A DNA stretch of 64,000 nt from Rhodovarius lipocyclicus (GTDB lineage: Bacteria; Pseudomonadota; Alphaproteobacteria; Acetobacterales; Acetobacteraceae): assembly GCF_009900765.1 (NCBI RefSeq), contig NZ_JAAABL010000002.1, positions 62,001 to 126,000 on the forward strand. The letters run 5' to 3'. Numbering within the stretch: the first letter of the stretch is position 1; each line of letters opens with the position of its first letter. A program made the position numbers and the translations under genes. Of this stretch, positions 50,194 to 57,894 are shown piece by piece. Below the pieces are notes generated by a model that was not told where the DNA came from, did no database searches, and saw only the letters and a program-made list of their open reading frames with translations.

Positions 50194-51180
50194 CTATCGC
50201 GCGGCCCAGGCGTGCAGCAGCACGCCCTCGGCCAGCTTGTTCTGCACCGTGTAGTCCGTATCGGCCGCCCCGCCGCGCGCGGGGTCGGTGAACCAGCGCC
50301 AGAGGAACAGCCCCTCGATCGCCGGGCGGTCCAGCCGGCGCAGCCAGCGGGCCAGCGCCTCCGCCTGCACGCGCGGGTCGGGCACCGAGGCGCGGTCGCT
50401 GGCCGGGTTCATCGCGGCCCCGGCGGCGGAGCGGATGCCGAGCTCCGCCACCCAAATCTTCTTGCGGGTGCGGGCTTCCAGGCGCTCCAGCCGTTCCACC
50501 TCCCGCTGCATGGGGGCGGCCCATTCCTGGGGGCGGTCGTCGGGCCCCAGGGGGCGGAAGATGCGCGTGGCCACCGCATCCAGCAGGGGCCAATGGGGGA
50601 AGGCCTCGGCTTCCTCGGTGTCGGCCGCGACATAGGTCAGCCGGCCGCGGAAGGCGCCGCGCAGGGCCTGGATCACCTCCCGCCACTCCGGCCGGGCGGT
50701 GGCGCCGCGAATCGCCTGGCCGATGGAGAAGGCCTCGGCCCCGGCCTCCTGCGCCAGGCGGGCCAGGGGCAGCAGCGCCTGGGTATAGGCCGCGAACCAG
50801 CCCCGCCAGGCGGCGTCGTTCGCGGGGGCGATGGCGCCGGGGGCCGCACCCTGCACCCACAGCTTGGGCTTCACGAAGACGCGCAGCCCCATCTCCCGCG
50901 CTTGGCGGATGCCGGCGGCAACCAGGGCGTCGGGCGAGTCGCCCCCGCGCACCACGGCGGTGGCGGCGGGCGATTCCTGCCAGAGGAAGGGCATCACCGC
51001 CACGCTGTCCGCCCCCAGCGACTGCATCAGCCGCAGGCTGCGCCGCGAATCGGCGCCGCCCGGCGGGGCCTGCTCGGTGACCGCCAGGTTGAAGCCGCGC
51101 CAAGGGCCAGTGGCAGGGCGCGTCTGGGCCAGGGCGGGGACGGGCGCCAGCAGCAGCGGCAGGGCGCGGCGGGGGAACAT
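50194..51180 (-). CDS. GH113-like TIM-barrel protein, acid/base residue apparently missing
   Basis: A 328-residue secreted protein (signal MFPRRALPLLLAPVPALAQ) resembling glycoside hydrolase family 113 mannanases: SLGADSVAVMPFLWQ, GLRVFVKPKLW, WRGWFAAYTQALLPLARLA, GRLTYVAA and KIWVAELGIRS. The last contains the likely nucleophile Glu246. The acid/base position, expected in a G-T-E-L-like motif, reads Gly154-Gln-Ala-Ile, so normal hydrolysis is doubtful. The ATG at 51180 follows GAGAGGGG. It lies between a racemase-like and a D-aminopeptidase-like gene. Confidence 0.7.
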   Translation of the reverse strand: MFPRRALPLLLAPVPALAQTRPATGPWRGFNLAVTEQAPPGGADSRRSLRLMQSLGADSVAVMPFLWQESPAATAVVRGGDSPDALVAAGIRQAREMGLRVFVKPKLWVQGAAPGAIAPANDAAWRGWFAAYTQALLPLARLAQEAGAEAFSIGQAIRGATARPEWREVIQALRGAFRGRLTYVAADTEEAEAFPHWPLLDAVATRIFRPLGPDDRPQEWAAPMQREVERLERLEARTRKKIWVAELGIRSAAGAAMNPASDRASVPDPRVQAEALARWLRRLDRPAIEGLFLWRWFTDPARGGAADTDYTVQNKLAEGVLLHAWAAR

Positions 51181-51188
51181 GACCCCTC

Positions 51189-51926
51189 TCAATCGAGGAA
51201 ACGCCGTGGCCGCAGGCCCAGCTGGAACCAGTTGATCATCGAGTAGATGTCATAGACCGGCACGCCCAGCAGCTCCTGCACATCGGCGGCATAGGGGGGC
51301 ATGTTGGTGCATTCCAGCACCACGGCGCCCAGGTCCGGCACGCGGCGCTTCAGCTCCGCCGCCGCGTCCAGGATATCCTGGCGGGCGAGTTCCACATCCA
51401 TGTCCTCGCGCGCGGCCTCGATCAGCACGGGGAAGAATTCCACGCCCGTCTCGGTGCCCACGATGGGGGTGTCGAGCGGCACGCCGGCGCCCTTGAGGTG
51501 CGCTTCCGTCAGGCCCTTGCTGTTCACGGTGATGATGCCCACCCGCTGGCCGGGCGGCAGGGTGGCCTGCACCCAGGGCACCTGCATCAGGGAGGAGGTG
51601 GCGACCGGCACGCCCAGCGCCGCCGCCATCTCCGCCTGGAAGATCGACAGGAAGCCGCAATTCGTCGTGATCCCCTCCGCCCCCAGGGAGATCAGTTCCC
51701 GCGCCGCCTCGATGAAATCGTCCAGCAGGCCGCGCGCGCCGCCCACCACCACTTTTTCCGGTGAAGCGCCCTTCACCACCTTGAACAGCACGGGGAAGGG
51801 CCAGGTCTGGCCATTGCCCATATCGCCCATAATGCGCGGAAAACGGGCTTCGAGCATCAGGATGCCGAGCGGCGCGCCATAGATGGCCTTGCCGCCGCGG
51901 GCGGGTTTCTTGCCGGAGTTCTTCAT
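51189..51926 (-). CDS. aspartate/glutamate racemase-family protein
   Basis: A 245-residue member of the Asp/Glu/hydantoin racemase superfamily. The two catalytic cysteines are visible in ITTNCGFLS (about 89) and VLECTNMPPY (about 205). Such proteins racemise amino acids or decarboxylate arylmalonates with two-Cys chemistry; the substrate is unknown. The ATG at 51926 (MKNSGKK) is used, with an ATG at 51947 possible. First gene of a three-gene reverse-strand unit, divergent from a Bug-type receptor gene with only about 50 bp between. Confidence 0.86.
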   Translation of the reverse strand: MKNSGKKPARGGKAIYGAPLGILMLEARFPRIMGDMGNGQTWPFPVLFKVVKGASPEKVVVGGARGLLDDFIEAARELISLGAEGITTNCGFLSIFQAEMAAALGVPVATSSLMQVPWVQATLPPGQRVGIITVNSKGLTEAHLKGAGVPLDTPIVGTETGVEFFPVLIEAAREDMDVELARQDILDAAAELKRRVPDLGAVVLECTNMPPYAADVQELLGVPVYDIYSMINWFQLGLRPRRFLD

Positions 51927-51979
51927 GCACGGCACTGTGCACGCCATCAGCCGACCGTGGAAGCCGAGGACCCCCCCCC

Positions 51980-52981
51980 ATGCAGCGCCGTGCCCTTCTT
52001 ACCGCCAGCTCCCTGCTGGCCGCCCCCGCTCTCGCCCCCGAACTCTCCCCCGCCTGGGCGCAGGAGCGTTTCCCCTCCCGCCCCATCACCCTGCTGTCGG
52101 GCTTTCCGAACGGGTCGGGCATCGACATCTATGCCCGCCGGATGGCCGAGCCCCTGCAGGGGATTCTCGGGCAGCCCATCGTCATCGACAACCGCTCCGG
52201 CGCGGGGGGCAACATCGCCTCCGAATTCGTCGCGAAGGCGCGGCCGGATGGCTACACCCTGCTGTTCGGCACGGCGGGCACCCATGCCATCAACCAGTCC
52301 CTGTACCGCACGCTGCCCTTCAACGTGATCGACAGCTTCACGCCCATCACCCATCTGGGCGATGTGCCGAACATCCTGACCACCAGCATCGAGAAGCGGC
52401 CCAACCTGCGCGGCTGCCCGGATGTGCTGGCGGCGGGCCGCGCGCGGCCGCAGGCGATCTCCTATGCCTCCACCGGCAATGGCGCCTCCACCCATCTGGC
52501 CGGGGCGCAGTTCGCCGCGGCCGCCGGGATCGACGCGCTGCACGTGCCCTATCGCGGCCAGCCCGGGGCGCAGGCCGCGCTGCTGTCGGGCGATGTGGAC
52601 ATCTTCTTCAACCAGTCCGGCCCCGCGCTGGGCGGTATCCGACAGGGGCTGACGCGCGGCCTGGCGGTGACCACCGCCGAGCGCCTGCCCGCCGCGCCGG
52701 AAATCCCGACCGTGGCCGAGGCCTGCAACCTGCCGGGCTTCGTCTCCACCACCTGGTACGGCCTGTTCGGCCCGGCGCATATGCCGGCCGAGATCGTGAA
52801 CACGATCAACACCGCCGTGCAGCGCGTGATCCGCGCGCCGGATTTCGTGCAGTGGCTGGTGCAGAACCAGGCCATCTCGTTGCCGCCCGTCTCCACCCCC
52901 GCCGAGTTCGCCGCCATCCAGCGGCGCGACGTGGCCAGCTGGGCCGAGGTCGTGCGCCGATCCGGCGCCTCTGTCGATTGA
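51980..52981 (+). CDS. tripartite tricarboxylate transporter (Bug-family) substrate-binding protein
   Basis: A 333-residue periplasmic receptor of the TctC/Bug family. A signal peptide (MQRRALLTASSLLAAPALA) is followed by RPITLLSGFPNGSGIDIYARRMA, VIDNRSGAGGNIASEFVAKARPDGYTLLFG, HVPYRGQPGAQAALLSGDVDIFF and a C-terminal helix, the diagnostic order. It binds carboxylates or aromatic acids. No TctA/TctB membrane genes are adjacent, as is typical of orphan Bug proteins. The divergent racemase-like gene may act on the same ligand (inference). Confidence 0.93.
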   Translation: MQRRALLTASSLLAAPALAPELSPAWAQERFPSRPITLLSGFPNGSGIDIYARRMAEPLQGILGQPIVIDNRSGAGGNIASEFVAKARPDGYTLLFGTAGTHAINQSLYRTLPFNVIDSFTPITHLGDVPNILTTSIEKRPNLRGCPDVLAAGRARPQAISYASTGNGASTHLAGAQFAAAAGIDALHVPYRGQPGAQAALLSGDVDIFFNQSGPALGGIRQGLTRGLAVTTAERLPAAPEIPTVAEACNLPGFVSTTWYGLFGPAHMPAEIVNTINTAVQRVIRAPDFVQWLVQNQAISLPPVSTPAEFAAIQRRDVASWAEVVRRSGASVD

Positions 52982-52993
52982 AGGTCCGTTGAT

Positions 52994-53905
52994 GTGATAC
53001 CGCCCTGGATCCTGTTCACCGTCTCCGCCGCCGGCTTTCAGACCTGGCGCACCGCCAAGCAGCAGAAGCTGCGCGGCAGACTTTCCGTGAACGGGGCCGG
53101 GGTGGTGCGCTACCTCTATGGCGTGCCGGCGGGGTTTCTCATCCTGGGCGGCTATCTGGCGGCGTTCGGCGGGCAGGTGGGGGCCTTCACGCCCCTGTTC
53201 CTGCTGCTGTGCATGCTGGGGGGGCTGGGGCAGATCCTGGGCACCAACCTGCTGATCATGAGTTTCGACAGCCGGGGCTTCGCCGTCGGCACCGCCTATT
53301 CCAAGACCGAGGCCATCCAGGCCGCCGTCATCGCGCTGCTGTTCCTGGGTGAGTCGCTCTCGCTGCTGTCCTGGGCGGGCATCGCGCTCAGCGTCTGCGG
53401 GGTGCTGACCCTGTCCTTCGCGGGCAAGGGCTTTTCCCTGGGCGCCTTTGTCGAGGCCAGCATGCAGCGCGGCGCCTGGCTGGGGGTCTCGGCGGGGTTC
53501 TGCTTCGCCATCTGCTCGATCTTCATCAAATCCGCCAATATCGCGCTGGAAGGCGGCGACCCGGTGCTGAAGGCGCTGGTCTGCCTGGTGGTGATCAACG
53601 GCATGCAGACCGCCATGCAAGGCGCCTGGCTGCTGTGGCGCGAGCCGGGCGAGGTGCGACGGGTGTTCGCCAGCTGGAAGGATTCGATGTGGGTGGGCGC
53701 GCTGTCGGCCAGCGGCTCGGCCTGCTGGTTCTCGGGCTTCGCGCTGGCGCCGGTGGCCATGGTGCGCGCGGTGGGGCAGGTGGAGATCCTGTTCACCCTG
53801 CTGGCCAGCCGCTTCTACCTGAAGGAACGGACGACCATGACAGAGCGCGTGGGCGCGCTGATCGTGGTGTCGGGCGTGGTGCTGGTGCTGCTGGGGCGGC
53901 GCTAG
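52994..53905 (+). CDS. EamA/DMT-family transporter
   Basis: A 303-residue membrane protein with about ten TM segments in two EamA-like halves; no strong substrate clue. It begins with GTG 12 bp after the Bug receptor stop, so the two are probably cotranscribed. GTAYSKTEAIQAAVIALLFLGESL and LAPVAMVRAVGQVEILFTLLASRFYLKE are the matching ends of each repeat. The TAG stop codon (53903-53905) is contributed by the left arm of a MITE-like palindrome. Confidence 0.88.
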   Translation: MIPPWILFTVSAAGFQTWRTAKQQKLRGRLSVNGAGVVRYLYGVPAGFLILGGYLAAFGGQVGAFTPLFLLLCMLGGLGQILGTNLLIMSFDSRGFAVGTAYSKTEAIQAAVIALLFLGESLSLLSWAGIALSVCGVLTLSFAGKGFSLGAFVEASMQRGAWLGVSAGFCFAICSIFIKSANIALEGGDPVLKALVCLVVINGMQTAMQGAWLLWREPGEVRRVFASWKDSMWVGALSASGSACWFSGFALAPVAMVRAVGQVEILFTLLASRFYLKERTTMTERVGALIVVSGVVLVLLGRR

Positions 53906-54068
53906 GGCCGATCGACAATCAAGTTGCGGGTGCGTCTGGCGGTGCTTTTCCACGCCAGCAGCGTCAGAACCCTTGCCAATGCCTCAGCATTGGCGGCGGC
54001 TTCTTCCTCCCTGGCGCGAAAAATCCCCGGCCAGCCGCCTCCCGAACCTGATTGTCGATCGGCCCTAG
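53902..54068. repeat. 167-bp MITE-like element with 20-bp perfect terminal inverted repeats
   Basis: CTAGGGCCGATCGACAATCA (53902-53921) is repeated in perfect inverse at 54049-54068. The arms continue as an imperfect match inward, and the centre holds GCCAATGC-CTCA-GCATTGGC. The whole unit can fold into one long hairpin. It has no transposase and is bounded by CTAG. It overlaps the stop of the EamA gene and ends 25 bp before the sdhAF4-like stop. Confidence 0.75.
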
Positions 54069-54092
54069 AGCCCGCCCCTGGCCACGCCCGTG

Positions 54093-54305
54093 TCAGAAGT
54101 CGCTGACCCGCCCTTTTCGTTCCCAATCATTGAACCGTGTCGGTTCCGGCCCGCTCGGCCCGCCATCTTCCACCGCCTTGTCCGAGAACGGCCGTTGCGG
54201 CCGGTTCAATTTCGTCAGCGGCAGAGAGGGCCGGGGCGCGCCGCGCGGCGCAACCTCCGCCTCGGCGGCGGGTTGGGGATCGGGCTCTTGCTTATCCTGG
54301 GTCAT
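54093..54305 (-). CDS. DUF1674 / succinate dehydrogenase assembly factor 4 family protein
   Basis: A 70-residue soluble protein whose C-terminus GGPSGPEPTRFNDWERKGRVSDF matches the DUF1674/SDHAF4 signature (GGPxGPEPTR.GDWE.KGR..DF). In known members it binds flavinylated SdhA and promotes succinate dehydrogenase assembly. The N-terminal half is Pro/Ala-rich and disordered-looking. ATG 54305 is preferred over 54314. It is divergent from htpX (46 bp apart); no sdh genes are in the window. Confidence 0.88.
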   Translation of the reverse strand: MTQDKQEPDPQPAAEAEVAPRGAPRPSLPLTKLNRPQRPFSDKAVEDGGPSGPEPTRFNDWERKGRVSDF

Positions 54306-54351
54306 GGCCCCCATGTGCCATGCTGTACGCGCGTATCAAGGGGTTGGAGGC

Positions 54352-55356
54352 ATGGGCGGGTATTTTCGCACCTTCGTGTTGCTGGCGATGCTCACCGCGA
54401 TTTTCGTGGCGGCGGGTTCGGCCATCGGCGGACGGTCGGGCGCCATGGTGGCGCTGGTGGTCGCGGCGGGGATGAACCTGTTCGCCTGGTGGGGCAGCGC
54501 CGGCATGGTGCTGCGCATGCACAACGCCCAGCCGCTGACGGAGGCCGACGCCCCGCGCCTGTTCGGCATGGTGCACCAGTTGGCCCAACGCGCCGGCCTG
54601 CCCATGCCCGCCCTGTACCTGATCCATGAGGACCAGCCCAACGCCTTCGCCACCGGCCGCGGCCCTTCGGACGCCGCGGTGGCGGTGAATTCCGGCCTGG
54701 TGAACATGATGAGCGAGGAACAGGTGGCCGGGGTGGTGGCGCATGAGCTGGCGCACATCAAGCACCGCGACACGCTGGTGATGTCCATCGCGGCCACGCT
54801 GTCGGGCGCCATCGGCATGCTGGCGCAGTTCGGCGGCATGTTCGGCAACAGCCGGGACCGGCGGAACGGGGGCTCGGCGATCGCGGCCCTGGCGCTGATG
54901 ATCCTGGGGCCGATCGCCGCCATGCTGGTGCAGATGGCCATCAGCCGGTCCCGGGAGTACGAGGCCGACCGCGAGGGCGCCGAGATCTGCGGCGACCCCG
55001 AATGGCTGGCCAGCGCGCTGGAGCGGCTGGAAAGCTACAAGGACAGTGCCGTGAATGAGGGCGCGGAGGCCAACCCGGCCACGGCGCACATGTTCATCAT
55101 CAACCCGCTGCACGGGTTTTCCATGCAATCCATCTTCGCCACCCACCCCGCGACGCAGGAGCGCGTGGCACGGCTGCGGATGATGCGGCCCTCTGGCGGG
55201 GTGTATCTGGAACACGCATCCCAGGGCGCGCGCGGCCCATGGGGGGGCAAGGGCGGTGGCACGCCGCCAGCCAAGGGCGGCAGCCCCCCGCCCGCCAAGG
55301 GCAACAGCCCATGGACCAATCCCGGGGGCGGTAAGCCGCGCTCGCCCTGGGGGTAA
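54352..55356 (+). CDS. htpX: membrane zinc metalloprotease HtpX
   Basis: M48B inner-membrane protease for misfolded membrane proteins. Two TMs (LAMLTAIFVAAGSAIG and MVALVVAAGMNLFAWWGSAGM) precede the zinc motif VAHELAHIKHRD (His131, His135), with two further TMs and the third ligand in SREYEADREGAEI. 334 residues, longer than usual (about 290) because of a Gly/Pro/Lys-rich C-terminal tail (KGGGTPPAKGGSPPPAKG). GGAGGC lies five bases before the ATG. Divergent from the sdhAF4-like gene. Confidence 0.94.
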   Translation: MGGYFRTFVLLAMLTAIFVAAGSAIGGRSGAMVALVVAAGMNLFAWWGSAGMVLRMHNAQPLTEADAPRLFGMVHQLAQRAGLPMPALYLIHEDQPNAFATGRGPSDAAVAVNSGLVNMMSEEQVAGVVAHELAHIKHRDTLVMSIAATLSGAIGMLAQFGGMFGNSRDRRNGGSAIAALALMILGPIAAMLVQMAISRSREYEADREGAEICGDPEWLASALERLESYKDSAVNEGAEANPATAHMFIINPLHGFSMQSIFATHPATQERVARLRMMRPSGGVYLEHASQGARGPWGGKGGGTPPAKGGSPPPAKGNSPWTNPGGGKPRSPWG

Positions 55357-55445
55357 GGCGCCGCCCCGGCTTGCGCTGATCAGAACGAAATGCGAACATA
55401 AGCGCTGTGCCCAAGGACCGGGCACCGGAAAGGGTTGGGGCTGGG

Positions 55446-56840
55446 TTGGCCAAGGACAAGCTGCGTTACGTCTGTTCCGCCTGCGGCGCCGTGCACGCGA
55501 AGTGGCAGGGCCGCTGCGATGCCTGCGGCGAATGGAACACGATCACCGAGGAAGCGCCGGTGCAGCGCGGCCCCGGCCCCGCCGCCAAGGCCGGCCCCGG
55601 CCGTCGCCTGGAATTCGTCGATCTGCAAGGCCAGAGCGAACCCCCGCCCCGCACCCAGACCGGCCTGGCGGAGCTGGACCGCGTGCTGGGCGGCGGCTTC
55701 GTCGCCGGGTCCGCCGTGCTGGTGGGCGGTGACCCGGGCATCGGCAAATCCACCATCCTGCTGCAGGCCGCCAGCCGCATCGCCGCCGCCGGCAAGCGCA
55801 CGCTGTACATCTCGGGCGAGGAAGCGATCGCCCAGGTGCGCCTGCGCGCGCGTCGCCTGGGCCTGCATGAGGCCCCGCTGGCTCTCGCCTCCGCCACCAA
55901 TCTGAAGGACATCGTGGCGACGCTGGAGGCCGAGCGCGACGCGGCGCTGGTGGTGATCGACAGTATCCAGACCATGTGGCTGGACAGCCTGGATTCCGCC
56001 CCCGGCACCGTGGCGCAGGTGCGCTCCTGCTCCGCCGAGCTGATCCGCGTGGCCAAGGCCGCCAATTTCGCGCTGGTGCTGGTGGGCCATGTCACCAAGG
56101 AAGGCACGCTGGCCGGCCCCCGCGTGCTGGAGCACATGGTGGATGCCACGCTGTATTTCGAAGGCGATCGCGGCCATCAGTTCCGCATCCTGCGCGCGGT
56201 GAAGAACCGCTTCGGCGCCACCGACGAGATCGGCGTGTTCGAGATGACGGAGCGCGGGCTGATGGAGGTCGCTAACCCCTCCGCCCTGTTCCTGGCCGAG
56301 CGGCGGGGCAACATCTCCGGCAGCGCCGTCTTCGCGGGGATCGAGGGCACGCGGCCCGTGCTGGTGGAGGTGCAGGCCCTGCTCTCGCCCAGCAATGGCG
56401 GGTCGCCGCGCCGCTCCGTGGTGGGGTGGGATGGCGGGCGGCTGTCCATGCTGCTGGCGGTGCTGGAGGCACGCTGCGGCCTCGCCCTCGGCAACAACGA
56501 TGTCTATCTGAACATCGCGGGCGGCCTGCGCATCGCGGAGCCCGCGGCCGACCTGGCCGTGGCCGCCGCCCTGGCCTCCGCCGCCACCGACCAGCCCACC
56601 GACCCTGGCATGGTGTATTTCGGAGAGGTCGGGCTGTCGGGCGAGGTGCGCCAGGTCTCCCAGCCCGAACAGAGGCTGCGGGAGGCCGCGAAGCTGGGCT
56701 TCACCGCCGCCACCCTGCCGCGCCGCACCAACCGCAAGGGCAAGCCCGCCGCCGATGCGCTGGGCCTGCATGAAATCGGTCACCTGGCCGATCTGGTGGC
56801 GCATTTCGCCGCGAAGACGGTGAAACAGCGTTCCGGTTAG
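55446..56840 (+). CDS. radA: DNA repair protein RadA
   Basis: RecA-like ATPase that promotes branch migration and processing of recombination intermediates. A C4 zinc finger (CSACGAVHAKWQGRCDACG) is followed by Walker A GGDPGIGKST, Walker B VVIDSIQTMW, the RadA-specific KNRFG in AVKNRFGATDEIG, and a C-terminal Lon-like domain. I take TTG at 55446 (LAKDKLRYVC), which aligns with the usual MAK start. GTG at 55407 would add 13 residues. 464 residues, typical. It lies 89 bp after htpX. Confidence 0.95.
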   Translation: MAKDKLRYVCSACGAVHAKWQGRCDACGEWNTITEEAPVQRGPGPAAKAGPGRRLEFVDLQGQSEPPPRTQTGLAELDRVLGGGFVAGSAVLVGGDPGIGKSTILLQAASRIAAAGKRTLYISGEEAIAQVRLRARRLGLHEAPLALASATNLKDIVATLEAERDAALVVIDSIQTMWLDSLDSAPGTVAQVRSCSAELIRVAKAANFALVLVGHVTKEGTLAGPRVLEHMVDATLYFEGDRGHQFRILRAVKNRFGATDEIGVFEMTERGLMEVANPSALFLAERRGNISGSAVFAGIEGTRPVLVEVQALLSPSNGGSPRRSVVGWDGGRLSMLLAVLEARCGLALGNNDVYLNIAGGLRIAEPAADLAVAAALASAATDQPTDPGMVYFGEVGLSGEVRQVSQPEQRLREAAKLGFTAATLPRRTNRKGKPAADALGLHEIGHLADLVAHFAAKTVKQRSG

Positions 56841-56898
56841 GGGTGGACAACTTGTCAGGACAAGGGTGAAGCTTCGGCATTCCGTGCCGGAGCGAGCC

Positions 56899-57894
56899 AT
56901 GACGACCATCCCTGTCCTTGACCTGCAACCCCTGAAGGACGGCGTGCCGGGCGCGCTGGAAAAGCTGGGCGCCGAGCTGCGCCACGCCTTCACCGAGGTC
57001 GGTTTCTATTTCGTCCGCAACCACGGCATCCCCGAGGAGCTGCTGGACGCGACCTTCGCCGAGGCCGAGCGCTTCCACGGCCAGCCGCTCGAAGCCAAGC
57101 TCTCGGTGAAGATCAACGAGCACAACATGGGCTACATGCCCATGCGCGGTGCCACCACCCGCGTGAACGCGGTGGGCGATGTCGCCCTGCCCAACGCCAA
57201 TGAGGCGGTGTTCTTCAAGCGCGAGCTGACGCTCGACCACCCGGATGTGAAGGCCGGCCTGCGCTTCCGTGGCCTGAACCAATGGCCCGCCGGCCTGCCC
57301 GGCTTCCGGGAGCGCATCCTGGCCGCCTGCGCCGCTTTCGAGGGGCTGGGGATGTCCCTGCTGCCCGTCTATGCCGTGGCGCTGGGCAAGCCGGCCGATT
57401 TCTTCGCGCCCTTCTTCAACGACCCGATGTTCACCCTGCGCATGTCCCACTACCCGCAGCAGGAACCCACGGCGCCGGAGAACGAATTCGGCATCGCGCC
57501 GCATGTGGACACGTCCTTCATGACGATCCTGGCGCAGAACAAGATCCCCGGCCTGTCGCTGCGCACCACCGAGGGCGACTGGATCGACGCCCCCGCCCCC
57601 GAGGGCGCGCTGCTGGTCAATGGCGGCCAGCTGCTGCGCCGCTGGACGGACAACCGCTTCCTGGCCACGCCGCACCGCGTCATCAACCGCTCCGGCAAGG
57701 AGCGCTACGCGATCCCGTTCTTCTTCGACGCCAACTACCACGCCGTGATGGCGCCGATCACGGAGGACGGCACGCCCGGCCGCATGCCGCCCATCACCTA
57801 TGCCGATTTCATGACCGGCTATCAGAAATCCAACTTCCACCACGCGGCGGAAAAGCCGAAATCCGACGAGGGCGTGGAGCTGCAGGGGGTCTGA
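56899..57894 (+). CDS. 2-oxoglutarate/Fe(II) oxygenase, isopenicillin-N-synthase family
   Basis: A 331-residue double-stranded beta-helix oxygenase. An N-terminal DIOX_N region (IPVLDLQPLKDG, GFYFVRNHGIPEELLD) is followed by Fe ligands HVD in IAPHVDTSFMTIL and His in ATPHRVINRSG. The 2OG-anchoring Arg lies in ERYAIPFFF, where the usual R-x-S is R-Y-A. The ATG at 56899 follows CCGGAGCGAGCC. Product unknown. Its TGA shares a base with the ATG of a peptide-type binding protein, so the two are translationally coupled. Confidence 0.9.
   Translation: MTTIPVLDLQPLKDGVPGALEKLGAELRHAFTEVGFYFVRNHGIPEELLDATFAEAERFHGQPLEAKLSVKINEHNMGYMPMRGATTRVNAVGDVALPNANEAVFFKRELTLDHPDVKAGLRFRGLNQWPAGLPGFRERILAACAAFEGLGMSLLPVYAVALGKPADFFAPFFNDPMFTLRMSHYPQQEPTAPENEFGIAPHVDTSFMTILAQNKIPGLSLRTTEGDWIDAPAPEGALLVNGGQLLRRWTDNRFLATPHRVINRSGKERYAIPFFFDANYHAVMAPITEDGTPGRMPPITYADFMTGYQKSNFHHAAEKPKSDEGVELQGV

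Noticed and set aside
53902-54126. Reverse-strand ORF of 74 residues across the MITE-like element
   Set aside because: Most of it is the palindromic element itself, and the frame has no ribosome site. The real small gene starts at 54305 in another frame.
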